From positions 1-38,110 of the forward strand of contig DYSU01000018.1 in assembly GCA_020726335.1 (NCBI GenBank): a stretch of DNA of 38,110 bases, given 5' to 3'. Made by a program: the position numbers and the translations under genes. Below, piece by piece: positions 1 to 8,623 of the stretch. This DNA is from Thiomargarita sp. (GTDB taxonomy: Bacteria; Pseudomonadota; Gammaproteobacteria; Beggiatoales; Beggiatoaceae). Numbering within the stretch: the first letter of the stretch is position 1; every line of letters begins with the position of its first letter. The notes below the pieces were generated by a model, which saw only the letters and a list, made by a program, of their open reading frames with translations, was not told the origin of the DNA and searched no databases.

Positions 1-54
1 TTCCAATTGCCGCATTCAATTTGAAGACGGTTTAGAGCAATACCATATGGACAT

Positions 55-408
55 TTGTTGTTGTTGCTGACGCTGGCTTTGGGTGCTTTATTGGCGCACC
101 CTGGTTTTTATGGTGGGGTGGAAACGGGCATTGCCTTGTCGTTGTTGGCCATGGCTGCCATGTTGCTCAAACCGATGCGTTTGCCGTTGCTCAGTGCATT
201 GCTTATCGGTGTGGCAGGGGTGTTTCACGGTTTTGCCCATGGTTTGGAAATGGCAGGTTCTTTGGCCTATGTTGGTTTTTTTGCCAGCAGTATCAGTCTG
301 TTATCGCTGGGTTTTCTGACAGGTCGTTGCTTGGCGCACCGCATGACACGACCCCTTTTTGGCGGTATTTTATTGACCCTCGGTTTATGGCAGTTGTTGG
401 CCGTTTAG
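55..408 (+). pseudogene. HupE/UreJ family protein, N-terminally truncated
   Basis: The 117 codons translate into hydrophobic segments that match the C-terminal part of HupE/UreJ membrane proteins, which are nickel/cobalt permease-like accessory proteins of hydrogenase and urease. The family signatures seen are VETGIALSLL and the FHGFAHGLEMAGSLAYVGFF segment. HupE proteins are normally about 190-200 residues and begin with a signal peptide, an HPGH-like start and a TGLDH motif. None of these is present, because an in-frame stop lies at 22-24 and only a TTG without a ribosome binding site is available at 55. The other two frames over bases 1-54 do not supply the missing part, so a simple frameshift does not explain it. 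I read it as a remnant missing roughly 80 residues. Expression from the TTG as a short protein cannot be excluded. Confidence 0.6.
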
Positions 409-453
409 TTTTGCAACGTCCATAACGCAAGCCCGATAAGTGGACAGTTTTAA

Positions 454-561
454 AATCGTCAGCGTGACCTTGGCTTGCCTGTGCTGGAAAAAACCTTTGG
501 CACAGGGGCGCGCTCCATTGCCATTTACCCACTTAATGCCCGTTTGTATTCGGCGGTGTGA
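454..561 (+). other. Possible degraded coding fragment between the hupE remnant and sbcC
   Basis: An open stretch without a start codon runs to the stop at 559-561, in the same frame as the HupE remnant. Its peptide contains LEKTFGTGARSIAIYPLNAR and looks more protein-like than the alternative frames, but I do not recognise it. It could be the tail of a deleted gene or chance. Nothing else is visible in the 200 bases between the HupE stop and the sbcC stop. Confidence 0.2.
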
Positions 562-607
562 CTTTGTCTATCTTATTGAGTTTGCTGACTTTGCCGTGGT
601 GGTTGGC

Positions 608-3493
608 TTAAGGCAACAAACGCATGACGCTTAAACCATTGCTTTGTTTCGATAATTTCACTTGTGTGCTGATGCGCTCTTGCAACGCGCTGACATGAGA
701 AATGATGCCGATGTGTTTGCCGCTGGCTTGCAAGTTCTCTAAACTGGACAAGGCCGTGTCTAAAGTGTAGGGGTCTAGCGTGCCAAAGCCTTCGTCGATG
801 AACAACGATTCAATCGGCACGTTTTTGCTGGCCAAATCAGACAAACCCAACGCCAATGCCAAACTGACCAAAAAACTTTCACCCCCTGACAAGGTTTTAG
901 TGCCACGGCAGTTGTCAGCTTGATAGCGGTCAATGATGGCAAATTCCAAGGGTTCATTGGCATCGTGTTGTATCAAATAACGCGGATTGAGCTGTTGCAA
1001 ATGCTGGTTGGCTGACTGACACAAATGTTGCAGACTCAGGCTTTGGGCAAACACCCGAAATTTATCGCCATTGGCAGAGCCAATTAACGCATCCAATTGT
1101 TGCCACCTTTGATATTCACGGTTTTGCCGCGCTATTTCTGCGGTGTCTGTTTCCACTTGTTTTCGCGCTTGTTGATCACCCTCTAAAATCTGGGTAATTC
1201 TGCCAGATTCCCTACTGTTTTCAATCAGTTGTTGTCCAATTTCCTCTGCTTGCGCTTGCAACTCGCCCGATGTCAGCAGTTGTTGGCGTTGCTGTTGTGT
1301 GCGTGCCAAGGTTTCCGCATCCGCTTTCAGTTGCCGTTTTAAAGCTTGTTGCGCTTTTTGCGCGTGTTCAATCTGCTGTTGTTGATATTCATAGGCTTGT
1401 TCCGCTGTTTTCACCTCCATTTGTTGTTGTTGATCAGTACGGCTGTGGGTTTCCCATTCCCGTTGCCGCTGATCTAAGCGTTGCATTAATTCAATATCTT
1501 CAGTTAAATCTTCAGTATAAACAGACAGTTCTTGTTGTAGTTTTTGTTCACGCTGTAATAAATCTATTTTTAACTGTTTTTGTTGTTTAAGGCAATTTTC
1601 TAATCTTTCATGAAGCGTTTTAAGGGCGTTTTTCTGGCTTTGAAATTCGTTATAGGATTGATTGTATTTAAATTCTTCTGAAAAAAATAATTGTTGTTGT
1701 TGTTCTAATGTTTCCAATTCCTGTTCAGCTTGTCGATAATTTTCAGCGTATTGCAGCCACAATTGTTGAACAATCGATTCATCTGCTGTTTTATTGGCCA
1801 ACATCGGCAAAGTGGTTATAAATAACAACTGTTGTTGCTCCACACAATGCTGTTGTTGGCTTTGATTTTCTTCGCTTTTTTCTTGAGCCACCTCAATTTC
1901 AGTCTGGTTTTTTTGACAGGACTGGACACTGGCATCACGTTGTTTTTGCGCCTGATCCAGCCGTTGTTGTGCTTGTTGACGCGCCTCTTGCGTGAATGAT
2001 GGCGGCCTGTATTGCCCCATATAGGGATGCTCAGTTGAGCCGCACAGCGGACATGGCGTATCAGGCTGTAAATGCGCCCGCGCTTGGGCATATTTTTCCA
2101 GCAACAACGCTTGCTCATGAATCTTTTGTTTGTCGTCCCGCTGTTCTTTGGCTTGCGCCAGCGCGTGTTCAGTGGCTTGCCGTTTTTCGCTTAAACAGTG
2201 TTGCTCGTTGGCCGCTTCTTTTTGTTTTTGCTCAAGCTCTTTTGCCGCTTCTTGCAGTGATGCTTGCTGGTTCAACAAGGTTTTTAGCTGGCCTAAACTG
2301 GATAAAATTTCTTTAATTTCAGTTAATTGCTTGCGACGTTGGCTTGAATCACCTTGCGCCAGTTGTTGTGCCAACCGTTGTTGTTGTTCATCTAAGTGCG
2401 CCTTTTTCTGTTGTAATTCAGTTTCTTGCATTGCACAGCGGTGTTGGACGATATAATCGCGCTCTAAAGTTTGCCCCTCTTGATTCAACGCCTGTTGTTT
2501 TTGGCGCATTGCCAACCAATCGGCATGTTGTTGCTGTAATCCTTTGAATTCTTTGATTAATAATCCATCTCTCTGATGCGTTTCCAACCACGCTTGTAAA
2601 GCCTGTTGTTGTTGTTGCAAGGCTTGTTTCTGTTGGGCTGTTTGTTGCGACGTTTGTCGGTGTTGTTCAATAAGGTGTTGATTTTGCTCTATTTGTTGTT
2701 GATTTTGCTCTATTTGTTTTTGATGGCTGTCAATTTCGCGGTCTAATCCTTCCGCTTGTGACGCAAGCTTTTGATTGGCCGCCTGCGCTTGCTGTGCTTT
2801 GACAATACTTTGATTTAATTGATTTTTTTTCGCTTGATAGCCCTGTTGTGCATCAGGCTCAAGTAATTGATAATGTTCCAAACCTTGTTGCAAAGCCTGT
2901 AAATCTTCTCTTTTAGCTTTAGCCCGTTGATGCGCCGCCTTGGACAATTGTGAATACACCGTTGTGCCTGTGATTTTTTCCAATAAATCACCGCGTTCGT
3001 TTTTCTTTGCGCTTAAAAACGCGGCAAATTGACCTTGCGCCAACAACACCGAGCGGGTAAATTGCTGATAATCCAATTGGGTAATGGCTAAAATCGCTGC
3101 GTCCACGGCGGTCTTTTTTTCCGCTTGAATCACTTCACCTTGTGGCGATAACAAAGCCAATTCGCGGGTGCTGTCCATCAGTTTGCCATCGACTTTATTG
3201 CGCGCTCGCCGTGTTGCCCATTTGGCGCGATAATCTTGGCCTTGGCAACGAAAAGTGACTTCAGCCCAACATTCAGCCGTGCCATGGGTCATGAGTTGCC
3301 ACCCATCACAACCCCGCGCCACTCTGCCATATAAGGCCAAGGTCAGCGCGTCCAGCAACGTGGTTTTGCCCGAACCTGTTTCGCCCGTGATGAGAAACAA
3401 GCCTGTGTCGCTCAACGGTGAACGGGTAAAATCAACCGTATATTCACCTTTTAATGAATTGAGGTTGGCCAAACGAATGGTTAAGATTTTCAT
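608..3493 (-). CDS. sbcC: Exonuclease SbcC, ATPase subunit (Rad50-like)
   Basis: SbcC is the ATPase and coiled-coil subunit of the SbcCD nuclease, which cuts hairpins and protein-blocked DNA ends. The 961-residue protein has an E. coli-like start (MKIL..LNSLKGE), a Walker A GETGSGKTT at residues 37-45, two long coiled-coil arms, and a zinc hook CPLC (Cys481, Cys484) in the middle. The ABC signature LSGGESF lies near 868 and Walker B LFIDEG near 897. The arms are extremely rich in glutamine, which shows in the DNA as many ttg repeats. The nuclease partner sbcD, normally directly upstream, is not here; ruvA lies divergently in that place. The ATG at 3493 is favoured by family alignment, although no good ribosome binding site precedes it. 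Confidence 0.95.
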   Translation of the reverse strand: MKILTIRLANLNSLKGEYTVDFTRSPLSDTGLFLITGETGSGKTTLLDALTLALYGRVARGCDGWQLMTHGTAECWAEVTFRCQGQDYRAKWATRRARNKVDGKLMDSTRELALLSPQGEVIQAEKKTAVDAAILAITQLDYQQFTRSVLLAQGQFAAFLSAKKNERGDLLEKITGTTVYSQLSKAAHQRAKAKREDLQALQQGLEHYQLLEPDAQQGYQAKKNQLNQSIVKAQQAQAANQKLASQAEGLDREIDSHQKQIEQNQQQIEQNQHLIEQHRQTSQQTAQQKQALQQQQQALQAWLETHQRDGLLIKEFKGLQQQHADWLAMRQKQQALNQEGQTLERDYIVQHRCAMQETELQQKKAHLDEQQQRLAQQLAQGDSSQRRKQLTEIKEILSSLGQLKTLLNQQASLQEAAKELEQKQKEAANEQHCLSEKRQATEHALAQAKEQRDDKQKIHEQALLLEKYAQARAHLQPDTPCPLCGSTEHPYMGQYRPPSFTQEARQQAQQRLDQAQKQRDASVQSCQKNQTEIEVAQEKSEENQSQQQHCVEQQQLLFITTLPMLANKTADESIVQQLWLQYAENYRQAEQELETLEQQQQLFFSEEFKYNQSYNEFQSQKNALKTLHERLENCLKQQKQLKIDLLQREQKLQQELSVYTEDLTEDIELMQRLDQRQREWETHSRTDQQQQMEVKTAEQAYEYQQQQIEHAQKAQQALKRQLKADAETLARTQQQRQQLLTSGELQAQAEEIGQQLIENSRESGRITQILEGDQQARKQVETDTAEIARQNREYQRWQQLDALIGSANGDKFRVFAQSLSLQHLCQSANQHLQQLNPRYLIQHDANEPLEFAIIDRYQADNCRGTKTLSGGESFLVSLALALGLSDLASKNVPIESLFIDEGFGTLDPYTLDTALSSLENLQASGKHIGIISHVSALQERISTQVKLSKQSNGLSVMRLLP

Positions 3494-3514
3494 AGGACAA
3501 TTGGAAAAATTTAA

Positions 3515-3520
3515 AGTATA
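3515..3520 (-). promoter_or_regulatory. Possible -10 element for sbcC
   Basis: On the minus strand the hexamer TATACT lies 22 bases upstream of the sbcC ATG. The hexamer at -35 spacing (CGTAAA) is poor, so this is only a candidate within the 131-base divergent gap between sbcC and ruvA. Confidence 0.3.
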
Positions 3521-3624
3521 GTTTGCAGCAGCATTTTTTTACGGCATTTTAACACCAATGCGGTTTTAATTGGCGCAAAAAAGTGCTAACCCATTGAATT
3601 TTACTCATAACCACAGATCACCCC

Positions 3625-4218
3625 ATGATAGGTCAGTTACACGGTATTTTATTGGAAAAACAGCCCCCTTTTTTGCTGTTAGAGGTGCAAGGCGTGGGCT
3701 ATGATGTGGAATCTCCCATGTCCACGTTTTATCACTTGCCTGCCATCGGCGAAAAATTGCGGCTGTTCACCCATTTTAGCGTACGCGAAGACGCGCATTT
3801 GTTGTATGGTTTTGCCAGCCTTGCCGAACGGCGGTTTTTTCGCGCCTTGTTGAAAGTCAACGGCGTGGGGGCAAAATTGGCATTGTCGATTTTATCCAGC
3901 ATTGAAGCGGCGGATTTTGTCCAATGTATTCAAGATCATAACAGCCAACATTTGATGCGTTTACCCGGCATAGGCAAAAAAACCGCTGAACGCTTGATCA
4001 TTGAGATGGGCGACCGATTACAAGACTGGTATCAACCCACGGTTAAAAACCACCCAACACCGCCCACCTTTGCCGCCAATCAAGCGGTTGAAGAAGCCAT
4101 CAGCGCGTTGCAAGCTTTGGGCTATAAAGCCCATGAAGCGCAACAACGGGTCAACTCAGTCAAAACCAATGGCTTGAGCGTTGAACAATTGATTTTTAAA
4201 GCCTTGAAAACGACTTGA
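3625..4218 (+). CDS. ruvA: Holliday junction branch migration protein RuvA
   Basis: RuvA binds four-way junctions as a tetramer and loads the RuvB helicase for branch migration. The 197-residue protein shows the N-terminal OB fold (starting MIGQLHG, with VQGVGYDV), two helix-hairpin-helix motifs (about residues 77-90 with VNGVGAK, and 111-127 with LPGIGKKTAERL), and a C-terminal domain III after a proline-rich linker, which contacts RuvB. The length is close to that of E. coli RuvA (203). Neither ruvB nor ruvC is adjacent; htpX follows after 50 bases on the same strand. The start at 3625 matches the family exactly. Confidence 0.95.
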   Translation: MIGQLHGILLEKQPPFLLLEVQGVGYDVESPMSTFYHLPAIGEKLRLFTHFSVREDAHLLYGFASLAERRFFRALLKVNGVGAKLALSILSSIEAADFVQCIQDHNSQHLMRLPGIGKKTAERLIIEMGDRLQDWYQPTVKNHPTPPTFAANQAVEEAISALQALGYKAHEAQQRVNSVKTNGLSVEQLIFKALKTT

Positions 4219-4268
4219 AATCTCAACAATGTGACTTACATCATTCATTATTTTCCATTGAGGTTATT

Positions 4269-5168
4269 ATGAAACGAATTTTCCTGTTTATTGTCACCAA
4301 CTTAGCGGTTATGCTGTTGTTGAGCATCACTTTGCGCTTGCTCGGGGTTGACAGCGTGTTTAATGGCCAAGGGGGGCTGGATTTGACTGCGCTGTTAATT
4401 TTCGCCGCCGTATTTGGCATGGGCGGGTCGTTGATTTCGCTGGCCTTGTCCAAATGGAGTGCGAAAACCATGACAGGCGCGCAAGTGATTGAAAATCCAC
4501 AAGATGAAATGGAAGCATGGCTGTTGGACACCGTGGCACGCCAAGCCAAAATCGCGGGCATTGCCATGCCTGAAGTGGCGATTTATGATGCGCCTGAAGT
4601 CAATGCGTTTGCCACGGGCATGTCAAAAAACAGCGCGTTGGTGGCCGTCAGCAGTGGTTTGCTCGACAACATGACCGAAGACGAAGCTGAAGCGGTGTTG
4701 GCGCATGAAGTCAGCCATGTAGCCAACGGCGATATGGTGACGCTGGCTTTGATTCAAGGTGTGGTCAACACGTTTGTGATTTTCTTGGCGCGCATCATCG
4801 GCAATTTGGCGGATCAATTTTTTCGCAGTGAAAATGACGAATCCACCAGCCCCGGCATTGCCTATTATGTCGTCAGCATTGCCGCTGAATTAATTTTAGG
4901 TATTTTTGCCAGCATGGTCGTCATGTGGTTTTCGCGCAAACGTGAATTTCATGCCGATGCAGGCGCGGCGCGTTTGACCGGCCCTGATAAAATGATTGCC
5001 GCTTTGCAACGGTTGCAAGCGATTCAAGACGAAGCCAATCAATTGCCGGATCAATTGGTCGCTTTTGGCATTGCCAGCGGCGATTCGCGCAATTGGAAAG
5101 AAAAATTGTTCAGCAGTCACCCTTCCTTGGATGACCGCATCGCCGCTTTGGAAAACGGTCAATTTTAA
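4269..5168 (+). CDS. htpX: Membrane zinc metalloprotease HtpX
   Basis: HtpX is an M48-family protease of the inner membrane that degrades misfolded membrane proteins together with FtsH. The 299-residue product has two N-terminal membrane segments (about 4-24 and 38-58), the zinc-binding HEVSH motif (His136, Glu137, His140), a hydrophobic pair around 150-205, and the third ligand in KREFHAD (Glu216). The ATG at 4269 is preferred over an upstream in-frame start at 4215 because MKRIFLFIVTNLAVM is the family start and a GAGG box lies six bases before it. The stop codon overlaps the end of the convergent secD. Confidence 0.95.
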   Translation: MKRIFLFIVTNLAVMLLLSITLRLLGVDSVFNGQGGLDLTALLIFAAVFGMGGSLISLALSKWSAKTMTGAQVIENPQDEMEAWLLDTVARQAKIAGIAMPEVAIYDAPEVNAFATGMSKNSALVAVSSGLLDNMTEDEAEAVLAHEVSHVANGDMVTLALIQGVVNTFVIFLARIIGNLADQFFRSENDESTSPGIAYYVVSIAAELILGIFASMVVMWFSRKREFHADAGAARLTGPDKMIAALQRLQAIQDEANQLPDQLVAFGIASGDSRNWKEKLFSSHPSLDDRIAALENGQF

Positions 5169-7027
5169 ATTGATAATGATTTCAATCGTTTATTGCCATA
5201 CAGCGCGTTGACTATTGCGCGGCTGATCATGACGGCGGTGAACATTGAAGTCATGATTCCCAGCGACAAGGTCACTGCAAAGCCTTTAACCGGCCCTGTG
5301 CCAAAGCTGAACAACACGATGCCCGCAATCAAGGTGGTGATATTGGAATCGGCAATGGTGCCAAAGGCTTTGGCATAGCCCGAATGAATGCTGTTTTGTG
5401 GGGTGTTGCCGTTGTGCAGTTCTTCGCGTATCCGCTCATAAATCAATACGTTGGCATCAACGGCCATGCCGATGGTCAACAAAATCCCTGCAATACCGGG
5501 CAAAGTCAACGTGGCTTGCAACATCGACAACAACGCCACCAAAATAATGACGTTGAGCAACAACACCGCATTGGCGATTAAACCGAACTGTTTGTATCGC
5601 CACGCCATGAAAATCATGACCGCCAAAAAGCCCACCAAAATGGAATAAAACCCTTGGGCGACGTTGTCCGCGCCAAGGCTGGGGCCGATGGTGCGCTCTT
5701 CAACAATTTCCACAGGGGCTTTTAATGCGCCTGCGCGCAACAACAACGCCAAATTGTTGGCTTCTTTCAGCTCCAAGCCTGTGATTTGGAAGTTTTGCCC
5801 AAACGCTTCCCGAATGCTGGCGATGTTGATGACTTCTTCGATGATGCGGCGGGTTTTGACCTCTTTGCCTTCAACGGTTTTGGTTTCCACTTTATGTTCG
5901 ATAAACACCACGGCCATCGGTTTGCCAACGTTTTTCTTGGTGGTGTCATACATCCGTTTCGCACCTTTGCCATCCAAACGCACTGACACCGCAGGTTGAC
6001 CTTGTTGCTGGTCGATGGTGGAATCGGCTTTGTTGATTTGGTCGCCCGTGGCAATCACGGTGCGTTGCAACAACACAGGTCGGCCATCGCGGGTGTGATA
6101 CAAACGGGCATTGGGTGGCACATGGCCTGTGCTTTGTGCCATATCCCATTGGTTGCTGTCTTCATAGGTCAGACGAAATTCTAAAGTGGCGGTTGCACCT
6201 AAAATTTCTTTGGCGCGCACGGTGTCTTGCACCCCGGGTAATTGCACCACAATTCTGTCTTCGCCTTGGCGTTGAATCACGGGTTCAGCCACACCCAATT
6301 CATTGACCCGATTGCGTAAAGTGGTGGTGTTTTGTTCCACTGCGGTTGATTTGGCTTCTTTTAAGGCCGCTTCGCTGTAATGCAACAACAAACCCGCGCC
6401 CTCTGAGGTGGTGACCTCTTCTATCACCAAATCAGGGTATTGGCTGGACAATAAATTTTTGCCTTGTTCAATTTTGGCCTTGTCATCAAACAACACTTGA
6501 ATGCCGCCTTTGGGCAGGCGCACCAAGCTTTTGTTACGCAATTTATGGTCACGAAATAACGCCCGAAATTCTTGCACATAGCGTTCTTCGTCTTGGCGAA
6601 TCGCGCTTTCCATGTCGACTTCCATCAGAAAATGCACGCCACCGCGCAAATCCAAGCCCAAATACATCGGCAACGCGCCTAAATCACGCAACCATTCAGG
6701 TGTTGAAGGGGCAAGGTTTTGCGCGACACTGAAACCTTTAAGCTCTTTTTTTAACAAAGAATAGGCTTTTAGTTGAACGTCGGTGTTGGTAAAACGCAAC
6801 AAAAGTTGTTGTTCGTTGTATTCGCTGTTTTTAGCGATGATGTTCTTGTCGGCCAACATGCTTTGCACTTTTTGTTGCAAAGCGTCATCAACCGCCACAT
6901 TGTGGGCATAAGCAGGTGAAATTTGTATCGCAGGGTCTTCCCCAAATAAGTTGGGCAAGGCGTATAAAGTAGAAACACCCACAATAACAACAATTAATAT
7001 GTATTTCCAAAGCGCGTAGTGATTCAT
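5165..7027 (-). CDS. secD: Protein translocase subunit SecD
   Basis: SecD works with SecF to pull translocating proteins out of SecYEG on the periplasmic side, using the proton gradient. The 620-residue protein has one N-terminal membrane helix, a large periplasmic P1 region containing the LGLDLRGGVHFLMEVD signature, and a C-terminal block of five membrane helices with the SecD hallmark TIGMAVDANVLIYERIREE. Its start lies 4 bases behind yajC, so the pair is an operon. secF, which nearly always follows secD, is missing: after the secD stop comes the convergent htpX, with a 4-base overlap of the two ends. The protein itself looks complete and is not a SecDF fusion. Confidence 0.95.
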   Translation of the reverse strand: MNHYALWKYILIVVIVGVSTLYALPNLFGEDPAIQISPAYAHNVAVDDALQQKVQSMLADKNIIAKNSEYNEQQLLLRFTNTDVQLKAYSLLKKELKGFSVAQNLAPSTPEWLRDLGALPMYLGLDLRGGVHFLMEVDMESAIRQDEERYVQEFRALFRDHKLRNKSLVRLPKGGIQVLFDDKAKIEQGKNLLSSQYPDLVIEEVTTSEGAGLLLHYSEAALKEAKSTAVEQNTTTLRNRVNELGVAEPVIQRQGEDRIVVQLPGVQDTVRAKEILGATATLEFRLTYEDSNQWDMAQSTGHVPPNARLYHTRDGRPVLLQRTVIATGDQINKADSTIDQQQGQPAVSVRLDGKGAKRMYDTTKKNVGKPMAVVFIEHKVETKTVEGKEVKTRRIIEEVINIASIREAFGQNFQITGLELKEANNLALLLRAGALKAPVEIVEERTIGPSLGADNVAQGFYSILVGFLAVMIFMAWRYKQFGLIANAVLLLNVIILVALLSMLQATLTLPGIAGILLTIGMAVDANVLIYERIREELHNGNTPQNSIHSGYAKAFGTIADSNITTLIAGIVLFSFGTGPVKGFAVTLSLGIMTSMFTAVMISRAIVNALYGNKRLKSLSI

Positions 7028-7031
7028 AATA

Positions 7032-7358
7032 TTAAGCGGATTTAATCGTTCCTTTGGGCATGATGGCCGTCACGGCTTGGCGTTGTAATTTGATTTGGGT
7101 ATTGGCGGCAATTTCCAAGGTGATAAAATTTTCTTCCACTGCAGTGATTTTGCCTAAAATGCCGCCGTTGGTCACCACTTCTTCGCCTTTTTTCAGACCT
7201 TCAACCATTTGTTTGTGTTCTTTGGCGCGTTTTTGTTGGGGGCGAATCAACAAAAAATAAAACACCACAAAAATCAAAATTAATGGAATAAAGTCAGCAA
7301 AACCCGCTGTGGAGGTGGCTATACCTTCAGCCATTGCCGCTTGAATAAAAAAGTCCAT
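7032..7358 (-). CDS. yajC: Preprotein translocase accessory subunit YajC
   Basis: YajC is a small single-span membrane protein that joins the SecDF complex. The 108-residue product has a hydrophobic helix (about 22-41, ending FYFLLIRPQQKR) followed by a cytoplasmic domain with the conserved GLKKGEEVVTNGGILGKI stretch. A good ribosome binding site (AGGAG, minus strand) precedes the ATG at 7358. It is the first gene of a yajC-secD pair. The usual upstream neighbours queA and tgt are absent; mraY lies upstream on the same strand, 81 bases away. Confidence 0.95.
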   Translation of the reverse strand: MDFFIQAAMAEGIATSTAGFADFIPLILIFVVFYFLLIRPQQKRAKEHKQMVEGLKKGEEVVTNGGILGKITAVEENFITLEIAANTQIKLQRQAVTAIMPKGTIKSA

Positions 7359-7439
7359 GTTTTCTCCTGAATAAGACTTAAAACTTCGCCATTATGCCAT
7401 TTTATGTGTGAAGAAGAAAGCCAAGGCAACGACAGGCTG

Positions 7440-8522
7440 TCAGCGAATTTTCAACGTGGCCAAGCCGATCAACACCAGCACCACGCTGATAATCCAAAAG
7501 CGCACGATGACACGCGGCTCTGGCCAGCCTTTGAGTTCAAAATGGTGGTGAATCGGTGCCATACGGAAAATGCGCCGCCCCGTCAATTTGAAGGACGCAA
7601 CTTGCAACACCACAGACACGGTTTCCATCACAAACACCCCGCCCATGATGACCAGCACCAGTTCTTGGCGGACAATCACCGCAACCGTGCCTAAGGCCGC
7701 ACCCAAAGCCAACGCGCCGACATCGCCCATGAAAACTTGTGCAGGGTAGGTATTGAACCACAAAAAGCCCAAACCCGCGCCGACAATCGCCGCACAGAAA
7801 ATCAACACTTCACCCGCGCCGACGACATTGGGAATACCCAAATAGCTGGCAAATATGCTGTTGCCGCTGACATAGGCGAAAATGCCCAACGCGCCACCGA
7901 CCAACACCGTGGGCATGATCGCCAAGCCGTCTAAACCATCGGTTAAGTTGACCGCGTTGCTGGAGCCGACAATCACCAAATAAGTCAACAAGATAAACCA
8001 CAGGCCTAAATCAACACCCACTTGTTTGAAAAACGGGACAATTAAATGCAGTTCTGCGGGGGTTTGCGCTGTGGTGTACAAGACATAAGCGGCGATGAAA
8101 CCCACCAGCGATTGGGCAAGGAATTTATGGCGTGCCGCCAGCCCTTTGCTGTTGCCATAGGTGATTTTGCGGTAATCATCAATAAAGCCGATTAAGGCAA
8201 ACAAAGTGGTGACAAGAGTCACCAGCCAAATAAAACGGTTGTTTAAGTTTGCCCACAACAACGTGCTGATGACAATGGCGATGATGATCAATGTGCCGCC
8301 CATGGTGGGCGTACCTGCTTTGGCCAAATGCGATTGCGGGCCATCGTTGCGCACACTCTGGCCGATTTGATGGTAAATCAGCCGTTGAATCATTAAAGGT
8401 CCCAATAGCAATGAAATAAGAAAAGCGGTTAAAATACTCAACACCGCTCGCAAAGTTAAATATTGAAATACATTAAAACCGTTGTAAAATTGAAGCAGGT
8501 ATTCAGTCAACCAAAGTAACAT
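7440..8522 (-). CDS. mraY: Phospho-N-acetylmuramoyl-pentapeptide transferase MraY
   Basis: MraY transfers phospho-MurNAc-pentapeptide to undecaprenyl phosphate, making lipid I at the inner membrane. The 360-residue polytopic protein, the same length as in E. coli, carries GTPTMGG, the GFIDDYRK aspartate pair, [24 protein letters not shown] and the histidine cluster in [14 protein letters not shown] chose the ATG at 8522 ([13 protein letters not shown]), which aligns with the family; the upstream start at 8555 would add 11 unconserved residues and begin inside the proposed promoter. mraY normally sits in the dcw cluster between murF and murD. Here it stands alone between nadC (divergent) and yajC. 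Confidence 0.95.
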   Translation of the reverse strand: MLLWLTEYLLQFYNGFNVFQYLTLRAVLSILTAFLISLLLGPLMIQRLIYHQIGQSVRNDGPQSHLAKAGTPTMGGTLIIIAIVISTLLWANLNNRFIWLVTLVTTLFALIGFIDDYRKITYGNSKGLAARHKFLAQSLVGFIAAYVLYTTAQTPAELHLIVPFFKQVGVDLGLWFILLTYLVIVGSSNAVNLTDGLDGLAIMPTVLVGGALGIFAYVSGNSIFASYLGIPNVVGAGEVLIFCAAIVGAGLGFLWFNTYPAQVFMGDVGALALGAALGTVAVIVRQELVLVIMGGVFVMETVSVVLQVASFKLTGRRIFRMAPIHHHFELKGWPEPRVIVRFWIISVVLVLIGLATLKIR

Positions 8523-8553
8523 GATAAAAACTTTATAATCATAAAAACGTGTC

Positions 8554-8559
8554 ATTATA
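8554..8559 (-). promoter_or_regulatory. Likely -10 element for mraY
   Basis: A consensus TATAAT lies on the minus strand 31 bases upstream of the preferred mraY ATG. The -35 position is occupied by a T-rich hexamer (TTTTTA, about 8577-8582). A start around 8547 would give a leader of roughly 25 bases and exclude the ATG at 8555. Confidence 0.45.
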
Positions 8560-8623
8560 CTTTTTTTGCCATAGAATAAAAATTCTACACCACCCAGCGA
8601 ACCCTGTCAGGACACCCATTACA

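Noticed and set aside
1-70. Frame-2 peptide at the left edge that might complete HupE by frameshift.
   Set aside because: Its residues are polar and do not resemble the missing membrane part of HupE.
1996-2456. Cysteine- and serine-rich plus-strand frames opposite sbcC.
   Set aside because: They are the complement of the glutamine-rich coiled-coil codons and have no start signal or family resemblance.
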